Of a DNA stretch of 64,000 bases, positions 10,601-20,782 are shown in pieces (the stretch's first letter is position 1; each line of letters opens with the position of its first letter). Made by a program: the position numbers and the translations under genes. The notes beneath the pieces are model-generated. The model searched no databases and was not told the origin of the DNA. It saw nothing but the letters and a program-made list of their open reading frames with translations. This stretch comes from Closterium sp. NIES-65 (Eukaryota; Streptophyta; Zygnematophyceae; Desmidiales; Closteriaceae), in contig CANXME010002420.1 of assembly GCA_948144175.1 (NCBI GenBank), forward strand, positions 1,438,001-1,502,000, written 5' to 3'.

Positions 10601-12161
10601 TGGACCCCAGAAGGAGGAGTGGAAGGCTGCCATGGATGCGGAGCTCAACAGTCTCATTGAGAATGGGACTTGGGAGCTTGTTGAGTTACCCGAGGGGCGA
10701 CGGCCGATCCGCAGCAAGTGGGTCTTCAAGGTGAAGAGTGGAGCTGATGGTGCGTTGGAGCGGTTCAAGAGCCGCTTGGTCGCCAAGGGGTTTCAGCAGA
10801 AGGAGAAGGTCGACTTCGGGGAGATCTTCGCTCCCGTTGCTAAGCTAGTGACACTGAAGACTTTGATGGCTGGCGAAGCTGTAAAGGGATGGCATGTGAA
10901 GCAGATGGATATCACCACTGCGTTCCTCAATGGAGTGCTGCTGGAGGATATCTACATGGCACAGCCCGACGGCTATGAGGATGGGACCAGCCGGGTGTGC
11001 AAGCTTAAGAAGGCCAACTATGGCCTTAAGCAAACGCCCAGGTGTCTGTACAAGAAGCTGGAGGAGGTGCTGTTGAGTGGACGCTTCAAGACGTCCCAGT
11101 CGGATCACAGCTTGTTTCTGCTTGGTGAGGGGGAGGAGTTGCTTTTGCTGCTGGTGTATATCAACGACATACTGCTGTTCTCACATTCCATGGAGCAGAT
11201 TGAGAGGACATAGAAGCTGCTGATGGACAACTTCAAGTGCAAGATGCTGGGGGATGTCCACTATTACTTGGGGCTGCAGATTGAGAGGGATGTTGAGAGG
11301 AGGTGGCTGAAGGTGCATCAGTCACACTACATCTCTGGTGTCATGGAGCGGTATGGTGTGACAGGGGGTCGCACTGTGATGACACCGTTCCCTGCGGGCT
11401 TCAAACTGAAGAAGGCGGCTGAGGAGGATGATGTACTCAAGGATGAGCAGCATAATGAGTAACAGTCACTCATTTGGAGTGTGATGTATGCAGCTGTGCA
11501 TACGCGACCTGATGCTTCATTCGGAGTGGGGCAGCTGGCCAGACTTGTGCAGTGGCCCACTGAGGAGCTCTTGGAGGTGGCAAAGCGCTTGGTGCGCTAC
11601 CTTGGATCAACGGCATCTGCTGGTGTTCAGTTTTCAGCTGGCGGCCAGCTGAAACAGATTGGAGCAGATGGGGTCACGCCTGGAACCTTGAAGCTGTCGT
11701 GCTTCACCGACGCCGCATGGGCCTTAGAGGATGAGGATCAGTCATTGGTTGGCGGCTTTGTGTGCATGGTCGGAGGTGGATCAGTGAGCTGGAGGTCCAA
11801 GAAGCAGAGTGAGATTGCTCAGTCTTCCGGAGAGGCAGAGTACATGGCCATGTACCATGCCATCAAGGAGATCGTGCTCCTGAGGAAGCTACTGGAGGAC
11901 ATGGGAGCTGAACAGCAGGGACCTACACCACTTTTCTCTGACAGTGAGGCTGCTATTGGCATGGCCAATAACCCTATCCTTAATGGGCTGAACAAGCACA
12001 TGAAGATCAAGTGGCATTGGGTGAGGCAAATGGTGAAGGAGGGGATTGTTGAGCTTCACCATATGAAGGCTACCAAGCAGGCGGCAACTTTTCTCACCAA
12101 GAGACTTCACGAGAGCGCACATTGGAAGTGTGCTAGAATGTGTGGCATGGCATTGCACTAG
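7644..12161 (+). pseudogene. Ty1/copia gag-pol polyprotein (element A), single frame with three stops
   Basis: One continuous frame of about 1505 codons starts at ATG 7644. Gag has FTGEDYEHWSFRMRLMY and a CCHC knuckle CFYCKKRGHCWRKC (about 8493-8534). Protease, integrase, reverse transcriptase and RNase H follow in copia order. Stops interrupt at 9732 (TGA), 11211 (TAG, where Gln fits) and 11460 (TAA). Key residues are also altered. The protease triplet is DLG instead of DSG (WVIDLGSSWHM). The integrase zinc motif has WHRRLADV where a related copy has His. The RT catalytic box is YINDI instead of YVDDI. The Asp pair DMDLVG-type core and SDRGGEF remain, as do RNase H residues (CFTDAAWA, SSGEAEYMA, LFSDSEAA). 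The copy is dead. It is closest in this window to minus-strand element D. Confidence 0.9.
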
Positions 12162-12211
12162 TGTGGGCAGCAGTGTCATGAGTGCATGTGTGATTGTGTG
12201 CATGAGAGTTT

Positions 12212-12778
12212 GCAGCGAAGAGGGTGTTACACTACTTGTGCAGTACGTCGGGCATGGGGCTTGTGCTTGGAGGGCAGAGTCCAGTGGTCCTCAATGGGCA
12301 CGCAGACGCTTCTTGGGCTGACAACCAGGCTACGCAGCGGTCGTCACAGGGTTACACCTTCAGCCTTGGTTCCCGCTCTGTTTCGTGGCGGGCTACCCGC
12401 TCGTCTTCTGTTCTCGGCTCCAGTTGTGAGGCTGAGATCTATGCCAGGGCCATGGCTGCACAGGAGCTTTGCTGGCTCACCTACCTGCTGACTGACCTCG
12501 GAGAGCCGCCTCGTTCTCCTCCAGTGCTGTACGTAGACAACAGGGCCATGCTGGCCTTGTGTCGAGAGCAGAGACTAGAGCACAGAACGAAGCACATTGC
12601 TCTTCGCTACTTCCTTGCTCGTGAGCTACAGCTGCGTGGTCAGCTGCGTCTTGCGTACGTGGCCTCTGAGGCCAACACTGCTGATATCTTCACCAAGGCG
12701 CTTGCGCCTTGTGATCATCAGCGCTTCTATACTCAGCTGGGTCTTTTGCCTGCCTTGCCTCACTTGCTCACCTCTTAA
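12212..12778 (+). pseudogene. RNase H end of a second copia family (B-like) joined to element A
   Basis: From about 12212 the sequence stops resembling element A and matches the RNase H of element B (32055-32614): the start 'aagagggtgttnc..tacttgtgcagtacgtcgggc', then HADASWADNQATQRSSQGY, SSSCEAEIY-like GSSCEAEIYARAMA, YVDNRAMLALC, HRTKHIALRYFLARELQ and NTADIFTKAL. It ends at a TAA (12776-12778) after LPHLLTS, the same C-terminus as B. Gag, integrase and most of RT of this second element are absent. The junction lies about 50 bases past the element A stop, so A has lost its own 3' LTR. Confidence 0.85.
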
Positions 12779-12833
12779 CCTTGCTTGTACTGTTACATAT
12801 ATATACTCCTGCTCTTGCTTGTCTAGCCTTTTG

Positions 12834-12864
<31 letters not shown>

Positions 12865-13139
12865 TCCTGCATGTGAACTGGCCTTGTAGCCTTGAACTTG
12901 TGCTCGGAATGTGTGGTGACTTTGAGATCCACCCTGAGCTTGCTTTGCTTTGCTCTGCTTGACTGGTCTTGTGACCCCTTGTTCTCCCCCACTTTGCCTA
13001 TGGGGGTGTGTCAGAACATTATAGCTTATACATTTGTGTAGGCTATAGTGGGGTAGCCCATAAGGGGTACAACCCAATTAGGGTTAGTACTTGTACCCAA
13101 CTGTTTCATAGTTCAATCATTCTCGTTCTATTTTCTCAA
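12779..13139 (+). mobile_element. 3' untranslated region, polypurine tract and LTR of the B-like copia remnant
   Basis: After the stop come a TA microsatellite (12835-12860), hairpin motifs GGCCTTGTAGCC (12880-12891) and GGTCTTGTGACC (12965-12976), the conserved block TTGAGATCCACCCTGAGC (12922-12939), the polypurine tract 'ctatgggggtg' (12998-13008) and an LTR starting TGTCAGAACATTATAGC at 13009. The LTR resembles those of B and of the element at 33594 but is more diverged. Its right end is uncertain (about 13139), because the sequence passes directly into a duplicated host segment. Confidence 0.75.
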
Positions 13140-13740
13140 CCGTAACCCCGCGCTGATCCGATTAGTCGCCACTCGCTCGTCACCGCAGCCTGTGTCTCCT
13201 AGCATCTGTCATCATCATTACCACAACAGCCGCTCGCCGCTTGTTCATAGATACGGGCTCTCCGCTTTGTCTGCTGTGCTTTCCTGAATTCTTCACTCTT
13301 CTCGAGCCGTCGCGGCCGTTGGATCGGAACCGCCGGTTGCCGGGGAGAGATCTGGACCGTCGGGCGAGAGAGCGGCTGGCGGGGAGGAAAGTGCGGGGGG
13401 TTTTCCTGCAAGCTATGACGCGACGGAAGCAGAGAGGGAGGAGGCAAAAATAAGAGGGAATTTCAATGACAGAAGGGAGGAGGGACGGGGAAGGGTTTGG
13501 GATAAGGTTCGGGAAGAGGATCGGAATGGTGAGGCGTGGGGAGGGGTGGATTTAGCGGACGGGGAGAAGCAGGAAATGCGGACGAGACAGCGACGTGTTC
13601 GGGTGCGGGAAGAGGCAGGCGGCGAGGAGGCGGCAGGGGGAGGGACGGCGGAAGATGGATGATCAAGAGAAAGAATCCTTGGCAACATCGAGCAGGGTAG
13701 TCGTACCAATGAGGCTGTAATTACCGCGGATTGTGTTAGT
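13140..13740. repeat. Copy 1 of a 600-base duplicated segment
   Basis: This segment is nearly identical to 16928-17538, from 'ccgtaaccccgcgctgatcc' to 'gtgttagtaacgcggag', with scattered single-base differences. The left boundary is the copia LTR remnant here and unrelated sequence at the other copy. At the right end the two copies diverge into different exon-like sequence. Most of it is purine-rich and I see no clear gene in it. A reading frame shared by both copies enters its last 60 bases. Confidence 0.9.
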
Positions 13741-14238
13741 AACGCGGAGGGAGGGGCAGCAGGGCGTAGCGGTGCTACACAAGGTGGACCTCGTGAAGGA
13801 TAAGCGTCTGCTGCTGCCGCTCGCACAGGAGCTCAGCTCAATCCACTCCATTAAGAGGTGGGGGGAGTTGGGGGGAGAGGTGGGAGGGGATTGGGTGGGG
13901 TGGGGGAGCTGGGTGCATGGGGGGAGGTGGTGGAGTGGGGGAATGGGGGGTTGAGGGTGGTGTAAGAGTGGCCGTTTGAGACGTATGAGGGTCCAAGGTT
14001 GACGGTCCAGGCTGAGTGCATAGCAGTGCTGAACCACCCTGTATTCAATTCTGGTAGATTTTAGCAGTGCCTTCACCATGTTTATGCCCTGTGTATTTAC
14101 AGCCCCATACTGCCGTCCATGCCCTCACCCATCGTCACCCCCACCCCACCCCACCCCTCCCCTACTTGCAAGGTGTTCATGGTATCAGCGCTGCAAGACA
14201 AGGGCATGAACTTGCTGGAGGAGTATCTCTTTGACCAT
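13735..14238 (+). pseudogene. Fragment of an ERA/ERG-type GTPase (G4 and G5 regions)
   Basis: Two short exon-like blocks match the second half of the GTPase domain of Era-family proteins, closest in phrase to the plant ERG type. Block one (13735-13857) reads VAVLHKVDLVKDKR then LLLPLAQELSSIHS. Its HKVD is the G4 box, normally NKxD. Block two (14173-14238) reads VFMVSALQDKGMNLLEEYLF and carries the G5 'SAL' (usually SAK/SGL) region. Between them lies a 315-base G/C-rich intron-like stretch with a GT start and a pyrimidine-rich end. No G1-G3 motifs and no RNA-binding KH domain are present, so this is a gene fragment. Era proteins assist small-subunit ribosome assembly in organelles and bacteria. 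Confidence 0.6.
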
Positions 14239-14516
14239 GTGCGTGCTTCTCCTGCCCTGCCCTCACCTCTCACATGCCATGCTACTATGCCATGGAGTCG
14301 GGCCATGCCTTTGGGTGTTGCTTATACCATGAGGCTAATTGTCCACTCTCCCTTCCACCTCTCGCTGTTAATTTCTCGTTTGCACCCGATGTCTACTCGT
14401 GTTACGTGCACAAGCATCCCCTCCTACTTTTGAGATTTCTCAATGACCAGTGCTAGACGGCGCAGGCTGCGGTGACGAGCGGTTGACAACTAATCGGATC
14501 GACGCGGGCTACCAGG

Positions 14517-15170
14517 GGCGCGGCGGCCGCCCGCCCGCGGAGGCCACGGGTCGAGTCTGGGAGGGCCGGCGGGCGCGGCGCGGGCGGGGCAGGGGCGCGG
14601 TGGTCGCCCGCTTGCAGAGGTCGGGGGGCGCGCCGGGAAGGGCCGATGGGCGTGGGGGGTGGGGGCGGGGGTGCGGCGGGCGAGCGGTCGAGGGCTGCGC
14701 TGGGGAGGGCCCGTGGGCTCAGCGCGAGGTGGGCGCGGCCACTCGCCGACGGAGGCTGGGGGCCGCGCTGGGGAGGGCTGGTGGGCGCGAGGCGGGGGCG
14801 CGGCGGCTGCCCGCCCGCGGAGGCTGGGGCCGCGCCAGAGAGGGCCCGCAGGCGCGGTGCGGAGGCACGGCGGCCGCCTGCCCACGGAGGCCGAGGGCCG
14901 CGCCGGGGAGGGCCCTTGGGCTAAGCGCGGGGCGCGGAAGCAGTGGCCGCCCACCCGCACAGGCCATGGGCCGCGCCGGGGAGGGCCAGCGGGTGTGGCG
15001 TGGCGCGGCGAGGCAGCGGCGCGGGGCTGGGACGCGGCGGCCGCCCGCTCGCGGAGGCCGGGGGTAGCGCTCGGGAAGGCCGTCGGGTGCAATGCAGCGC
15101 GGGGCGGTGGTGCGGCGGCCGCCCGCCCACGAAGGCCACGGGCCACGCCGTGGAAGGCTGGCGGTCGTCG
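14517..15170. repeat. Very GC-rich degenerate tandem repeat, unit about 65-95 bases
   Basis: Imperfect copies of a unit containing 'gcggcggccgcccgcccgcg' followed by 'gccgcgccggggagggcc' recur, for example near 14762, 14829, 14897, 14970, 15065 and 15141. The region is strongly C+G rich. It holds long but uninformative open frames on both strands, which I attribute to composition. No promoter or gene was recognised. It could act as a CpG-island-like tract. Confidence 0.75.
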
Positions 15171-15236
15171 GTAGTAAGCTGGATACTACACCCTCAACAT
15201 TTGTTATTATTTGGCTGTACACAATCCACAACAAGG

Positions 15237-15724
15237 CTATTGTGTTTGGTAAAAAATCATGAATATGTTCAAGAGGGGCTTCACCAGTAGGAAACGCGTC
15301 GTTATCTCGTGTGTCAATGCCCAGTTCAAAGGGCTCTCTAGACGAGCTTGTGCGTTCCGCCCGGCAGCACTGTATTTGTCACATGGTGCGCAATCCAAGC
15401 AGCCGAACGCTTGGGCGAGATGCCCACCCATGAAGCAAGGTCTCGCAATTTCATCTTCAAGAGCTTCAAGGACACAACACCTACTGCAGACTGCAGCGCC
15501 AGGTTGACGATGTGAGCCAGACATTTGGTAGATGACATTATCGAATCATTTTTGCCAGTCATCGGTGGATTGGCAAGAATATGTTGTACATGATTGCAAT
15601 AGATTGTCGCCGTCTTATGCTTTGCCACCTCCAGCGTCGTCTCCTCCAGCTGGGCGATGTAAAGGTCATTTGTCGCTTTGTTTGTCTCCATGATGAATCG
15701 CCATGTTTGGTAGCCTGCGTCCAT
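15237..15724 (-). pseudogene. hAT-family transposase fragment
   Basis: The minus-strand frame 15724-15338 (129 residues) reads WRFIMETNKATNDLYIAQ, then VQHILANPPMTGKNDSIMSS, CLAHIVNLALQSAVG and LRDLASWVGISPKRSAAW. The C-x-AHxxNLAxQ segment followed by a helix and 'SPKR' is the pattern at the heart of hAT transposase (RNase H-like) domains. A second frame, 15524-15237, continues with a THEITTRFLLVKPLLNIF segment that may be the decayed 'TRWNST' part. The BED zinc finger and the C-terminal dimerisation domain are absent, and no terminal inverted repeats were seen. It is a dead internal fragment of a cut-and-paste DNA transposon. Confidence 0.6.
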
Positions 15725-16927
15725 TCAAAATCGACATGCCTTCAACGAGATCTTTACAATTGGAGAGCAGCATCGTGTTATCACCATGAAAATCAGCAGC
15801 TGCGCTGATAAAAAATGCGCATATCGTGAGCCATCACTTCACTCAAAATGCTTGCATATGCCTACTGCTCTCACCACACTAAAAATGCATCTTCTTCACC
15901 CTCTCCAGTCACCCTGCTCTGCTCTCTTGCCCTCACAATGCTTGCATATGCCTATTGTTCAATGTGTGCCTCACCAATTCATGCCCGTTTCACCCATTGT
16001 CATCCATTCCTATCTTTTCTCTCCACCCCAGGTTTCATCACCTATGCTCGTCGCCTCTTCTCCTCTACCCAAGTTGCCGACTGAATCTGTGCCTCGCCTT
16101 CACTTAGATGCTCCACCTCCCATCGCAGCCTGGGTGGCGTTATGGTATGTGTTGTTTGCCAAACAAGCTGTAGCAAGTAGAATAACTCTTGCCCAGTCCC
16201 ACTCATCTCCCTGTCTCTCTTCCCTTGCACCGCTTTCAGAATCGCCAATCGTCGGCCATCACGCACCACGCCATTCCCCGTGAGTACAAATTCCAGGCGG
16301 ACTCTACTTTCTCGTGCATTCACTTGTTACGCACTCGAGGTGTTCGTATTTCTGAACCTCACTATTTCGCTTACGTGACGAGAGCTATTGGGTATTGGTA
16401 CAAGCTTTGTTGATTTAGGTCTGGTAACAACCTAATGAAATTCCTAAGGAGAAAGGCAATCTCGAGCAAGTTCAATCTACTCGGCTTGGAAGATCCTTGA
16501 GAAATTCCAGATCCCAAAAGTTCAAAAGGAGAAAGGCAGCCTCAAGCAAGTTCCATCTACTCTGCTCAGAAGCTATCAGATTGATCAGCTGGACTGTCAT
16601 CAGCACGTTGGCTTGTCGTCACGGCGCAAGGCGATGATACGACTGACGACTTGCCTCGTCGTTGTATAGATGGCGATCCATGCCTTCCGGTCACCTTACA
16701 TCCGTCGTCGCGCAATAGCCATCGCTCGCAGCGGAAGACCCCGCCTCGCGTCTCTTCGCGAACACCTCTCACCTTCGCAAGCTGCACCTCTCGCGTCGTC
16801 GCACGCCACCGATTCATTGTGCGCTAACATTTTCGCAGTTATGCCTTCGCGCCGTCATTCCAGCGCGTCTCATCCTCCCCCACCTTCATCGTTCTCACCG
16901 TATCCATCCCTGCGATTTAGGTAGTCA
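15725..16927. other. Stretch with no recognisable gene
   Basis: No conserved coding motif was found. Two short direct repeats are present: 'atgcttgcatatgcctactgctc' (about 15848 and 15938) and a 40-base phrase containing 'ggagaaaggcaatctcgagc' (about 16447 and 16528, 82 bases apart). Open frames here are short and Ser/Pro-rich without recognised similarity. Confidence 0.5.
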
Positions 16928-17538
16928 CCGTAACCCCGCGCTGATCCGATTAGTCGCCACTCGCTTGTCACCGCAGCCTGTGTCTCCTAGCATCTGTCAT
17001 CATCATTACCACAACAGCCGCACGCCGCTTGTTCATGGATACGGGCTCTCCGCTTTGTCTACTGTGCTTTCCTGAATTCTTCACTCTTCTTGAGCCGTCG
17101 CGGCCGCTGGATCGGAACCGCCGGTTGCCGGGGAGAGATCTGGACCGTCGGGCGAGAGAGCGGCTGGCGGGGAGGAAAGTGTGGGGGGTTTTCCTGTAAG
17201 CTATGACGCGACGGAAGCAGAGAGGGAGGAGGCGAAAATAAGAGGGAATTTCAATGACAGAAGGGAGGAGGGACGGGGAAGGGTTTGGGATAAGGTTCGG
17301 GAAGAGGATTGGAATGGTGAGGCGTGGGGAGGGGTGGATTGAGCGGACGAGGAGAAGCAGGAAATGCGGACGAGACAGCGACGTGTTCGGGTGCGGGAAG
17401 AGGCAAGCGGCGAGGGGGCGACATGGGGAGGCACGGCGGAAGACGGATGATCAAGAGAAAGAATCCTTGGCAACACTGAGCAGGGTAGTCGTACCAATGA
17501 GGCTGTAATTACCGCGGAGTGTGTTAGTAACGCGGAGG
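16928..17538. repeat. Copy 2 of the 600-base duplicated segment
   Basis: The partner of 13140-13740. Here the segment is preceded by '...gatttaggtagtca' rather than by a copia LTR. At its right end it runs smoothly into the exon-like sequence at 17480-17812, suggesting that this copy keeps more of the original context. Confidence 0.9.
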
Positions 17539-17812
17539 CCAATAACGAGGACGACGATGACGACATGAGCGGGTACGGCGTGGCGTCGGAGGAGGATCTG
17601 CGCAACGCGAAGTAGATCGCGGACGTGATTCTCAGCGGGCAGTTCTTCATGGGGATGAGCCGCGGGAAACGACATTGGGCGAGGGACGACGCGGGGGAGG
17701 GCCGGAACGCGGGAGTAGAGGATGGGGGAGTGAGGGAACGCGGGAGGAGAGGGAAGGAGAGGTGCGGGGAAGGGCGTGGGGAGGTGGGGAGAGACCACGA
17801 GGATGAAGAGTA
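17480..17812 (+). pseudogene. Exon-like fragment of an unidentified host gene with one in-frame TAG
   Basis: An open frame reads NEAVITAECVSNAEANNEDD, then DDDMSGYGVASEEDLRNAK, a TAG at 17613-17615, then IADVILSGQFFMGMSRGK. It becomes Gly/Arg/Glu-rich and ends with TAG at about 17812. The 'xEEDLRNAK(Q)IADVILSGQF' phrase looks like real amphipathic coding sequence, and Gln at the TAG would fit. The first 20 codons are shared with copy 1 of the duplication. I do not recognise the family. It might be the N-terminal part of the GTPase fragmented at 13735, but that is only inference from the shared upstream sequence. Confidence 0.35.
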
Positions 17813-17814
17813 GC

Positions 17815-17832
17815 AAGAGAGAAAGAGAGAGT

Positions 17833-17906
<74 letters not shown>
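17815..17906. repeat. (GA)n microsatellite
   Basis: A 90-base GA/TC array with a few A or T interruptions. The reading frame of the LINE fragment downstream stays open through it as Arg-Glu repeats, with no ATG. Confidence 0.95.
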
Positions 17907-17908
<2 letters not shown>

Positions 17909-19151
17909 ACCTCCAGCAGTAGAGTCCTCTACAGATGAATCGGCTGAGGAAGGGAGAGAGACCCCAGGGGTGTCGAGGCAAGGAAACGCAACACACCGCC
18001 GGACCGTGTCCGGCAACAATCAGGGGGGGAGAAATTTGTCAGGATCAATATTGACCGCACCAATATTTGTCGTAGAGGTGGGAAATTGGGACCTGACCCA
18101 CCTCCGTGACAGTCGTCAGCCTCCGCTGGCAAGAAAATTACCAGCTGACATTCGCACACAGTTCGCCATGGCACTGCTGACACCCCTACTACACCTTGCG
18201 CGAAACCCAAACTCCGTAGTGGGTTGGCGCCTGTTACTCTTTGTCCCACGCTTAACTCTTCGCCAGCAGACTCCGAAGAAACTTGATTGGCTGGCGGTGA
18301 AGCTGTGGCTTTGCCAATTTCTCAGAGGAGAATGGGGGCCGCTCTATGAGGCCAGCGTAGCTGCCATATCCAACCAGCCACCACCACGTCACGAAGCAGA
18401 CAACACGGGCACGAGAGCCAGAGCAGAGGGTCTGGCACGCAAAGGAAGTCTGCGGCGCACAATCCTGGCCCTCGAGTCAACTCCAGTCGCCACACCATCG
18501 CCTGAAGTGCTCGAGGCACTAAAATCAAAACACCCACCAGCACCACCGACTCCCACCAACTGGAACATCCCCGATACCACACCTTTCCCTGAAATCACAA
18601 AACCCGCCTTCACCAAGATAATCAACCGCTGTGAAAATGGAGTAGGAGGTGGGCCATCTGGGATAACCTTCGAACACCTTCGCGATGCTGCAATCACAAA
18701 CGCCTCAGTCAACACCCACCTCCACGCCTTAGCGAATACCATCATGCGTGGCTCCCTCCCACCAGAGGTGTGCTCACTCCTCACATCGTCCCGCCTGATA
18801 GCGCTTACCAAGCCCGAGGGAGGCACAAGGCCCATAGCAGTAGGGGAATGCCTCCACCGCCTAGCCGCCAAATCCGCCTTAGCGACACTCTCAGAAGCAG
18901 TGCAGACTTTCTTCCTCCCGCTCCAGTTCTGCGTCGTGGTACAAGGAGGCAGCGAGGCCATAATACACACGGCATGGGCGTATATGAGCTTGCACCAGGA
19001 CCCCGTAATTCTCCAAGCGGACCTATCAAACGCATTCAATAGCATTAGCAGGAACGCCATAGTCGAGACCCTCAAGGGATCAGCCCTTGAGAGCTTCCAT
19101 GTACTTTATAGGCTCTTTATTCCAAAGTTCATCGTGATCCTGCACAGGTAA
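17900..19151 (+). pseudogene. Truncated LINE (non-LTR) reverse transcriptase
   Basis: About 415 codons stay open, with no clear start. The N-terminal third has a Trp-rich segment (GWRLLLFVPRLTLRQ, LDWLAVKLWLCQFLRGEW). The reverse transcriptase part begins at GGGPSGITFEHLRDAAI (about 18646-18696). It continues with a finger/palm segment containing LIALTKPEGGTRPIAVGE (18799-18852), 'LQFCVVVQGGSEAIIHTAW', and motif A QADLSNAFNSISR (about 19015-19053), which holds the first catalytic Asp. The frame stops at TAA (19149-19151) before the YxDD motif. The thumb, endonuclease and 3' tail are missing. The GPSG / RPIAVGE / GGSEAIIH combination is seen in LINE-like RTs of algae and protists. The exact clade cannot be assigned by eye. 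Confidence 0.75.
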
Positions 19152-19433
19152 CTTTCACCTCCGTACCATCAGCATCAATTATTAGACAGGCTCTGTGAAA
19201 TCATCCCTTCCCTCATGCACCTGATCTCTATGCAGCATGCAAATTCAGCCTTGCACCAGCACCATTAAGAACCTCATTAAGCGACCAGACTGGATCTCTT
19301 GAATTTCAGCAAAGTATAATGGTGGGGAAAAGTGTGGATGGGTAGTAACTAATCGTATGCATGCCTCCACGCCTCTCCTATGTTTTCCGTACAGCCAGAG
19401 TCTAACTCTTCAACGAGCTCAGTTCCCTTCCAG
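19152..19433. other. Stretch with no recognisable gene between the LINE fragment and the non-autonomous LTR element
   Basis: About 280 bases with no conserved coding motif. It forms the left flank of the insertion at 19439. Joined to 21491, the flank reads '...ttccagCATCAcaccctgcc'. Confidence 0.5.
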
Positions 19434-19438
19434 CATCA

Positions 19439-19666
19439 TGTTAAAACAGCTAGCATACGCTCAGAACTTAGGAGCCATAGCTAAGGTAGGAGACGAGAGT
19501 AAAGAGGGTAGGATCGAAGGAAGTTTGGCCAAAGAGGATGATTCAATATTGAGCAAGGGTACAAATAGGAAAGAACATGCAAGGAAAGAAGGTGCACGAC
19601 CTAGAAAACATAATACCTACACTACAACTACAAGCAGTTATAAAAGATATGAAATATATTTTGACA
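19439..19666 (-). repeat. Downstream (3') LTR of the non-autonomous element
   Basis: 228 bases, plus-strand text 'tgttaaaacagctagcatac' to 'atatattttgaca'. It pairs with 21263-21490. Differences seen include aaagagg/aacgagg, ctagaaaaca/ctacaaaata and gatatg/gatata. Confidence 0.92.
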
Positions 19667-19699
19667 CGCCCCCATAATTGCTTGTAGGAAGAAGTGTAG

Positions 19700-20782
19700 T
19701 TACGCCCCCTGAAGGGGTACACCATGTAGAGTGCGCAGCGGAAGAAGGAGAGAAGAACCAAGGAGGAGGTGAATGAGGGATGAGGAGAGGAGGTGGGGGG
19801 GGGAGCCACGCGGCGAACCCCTCTTATGAACCCCCGTTTTACCAAGGGGGGGGGGGGGGAGAGAGGGATGAGGAGAGGAGGTGGGGGGAGCCACGCGGCG
19901 AACCCCTCTTACGAACCCCCGTTTTACAAAGGGGCGGTGAGAGGGGGATGAGGAGAGGAGGTGGGGGGAGCCACGCGGCGAACCCCTCTTACGAACCCCC
20001 AAGTCCACACCCCCTTTCAGCCACACCCCTAAACCACACCCCCTTTCAGCCAGCCCCTTAAACCTCACCCCTTTGTTCAGCCGCCACCCAGAACCGCACG
20101 CTTCCGCCACCCCCTCACCCTCCCCCCACAGCAGCACGTGCGGCCGTGAGAGAGAGAGGAGGAGGGGCGGCAGCAGGTTGCTCACACCCGCCACCCCCAC
20201 ACCCTCCACTGCTGCACGCGCAACAGGGAGAGGGAGGGGAAGGCGAGCGGTGGAATAGCGGTGTGACGCAGCAGCGCGCGGACCTGCGTCAACCACCCAC
20301 GCCCCCCCCTTTCCCTTTTCCCCTCGCCACCTCCTCCCACAGCAGACGCCGCGGCGACGGGAACCAGGGAACCGAGCGTGACAGGACGCAGGGCGCCGCG
20401 GCGACGGAAAGCAGGGCACCGCGGCGACGGGAAGTAGGGCGCCCGCGAAGACGGGATGCAGGGCGCCAGCTGCGACGAGATGCAGGGCGCCCGCAGCTGT
20501 GGGAAGCGTGGCGGGGAGCAGGGCAGCAGCACGACGGGAAGCGGGGCGCCGTACGGGGCTCACCTTCACGGTCATCGCGGTCGTCAGGCTGAGCGCTTTG
20601 ACGAGCGCCTCAACGGGCGCGACGGGTGCGGCGACGTGAAACGCGACGGGGAGCGCCATGGCTAGTGGTGGGCCCATGAAAAAGTAGGTCAAGGAGCTTA
20701 CCGTAATCACCCGGACATAACACCCGGGGGTATTATGATAACCACAAGGAAAAAAGAGGGTGGGGGGGGGGGGTCCTCTCAA
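19700..20782 (-). CDS. 360-codon open frame in the sense strand of the non-autonomous element, unrecognised
   Basis: The frame is on the element's coding strand and spans most of the interior. It is rich in Ala, Pro, Arg and Val, starts MRGPPPPTLFFPCG, and ends with repeated 'KRGSPRGSP' phrases from the tandem units. No domain is recognisable. The surrounding DNA is extremely GC-rich and other frames are open too, so chance is a serious possibility. If translated it would be an orphan protein of a TRIM-like element. Confidence 0.2.
   Translation of the reverse strand: MRGPPPPTLFFPCGYHNTPGCYVRVITVSSLTYFFMGPPLAMALPVAFHVAAPVAPVEALVKALSLTTAMTVKVSPVRRPASRRAAALLPATLPTAAGALHLVAAGALHPVFAGALLPVAAVPCFPSPRRPASCHARFPGSRRRGVCCGRRWRGEKGKGGAWVVDAGPRAAASHRYSTARLPLPLPVARAAVEGVGVAGVSNLLPPLLLSLSRPHVLLWGEGEGVAEACGSGWRLNKGVRFKGLAERGCGLGVWLKGGVDLGVRKRGSPRGSPHLLSSSPSHRPFVKRGFVRGVRRVAPPTSSPHPSLPPPPLGKTGVHKRGSPRGSPPHLLSSSLIHLLLGSSLLLPLRTLHGVPLQGA
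19780..19999. repeat. Three tandem copies of an 80-90-base unit inside the non-autonomous element
   Basis: Each copy runs 'gggatgaggagaggaggtgg...gagccacgcggcgaacccct' followed by 'cttacgaacccccgtttta'. Copies begin near 19777, 19866 and 19948. The units differ mainly in G-run length. Confidence 0.9.

Noticed and set aside
14450-15234. Several 150-220-codon Arg/Ala/Gly/Pro open frames on both strands
   Set aside because: Extreme GC content removes stop codons by chance. All frames are open at once and none shows a motif.
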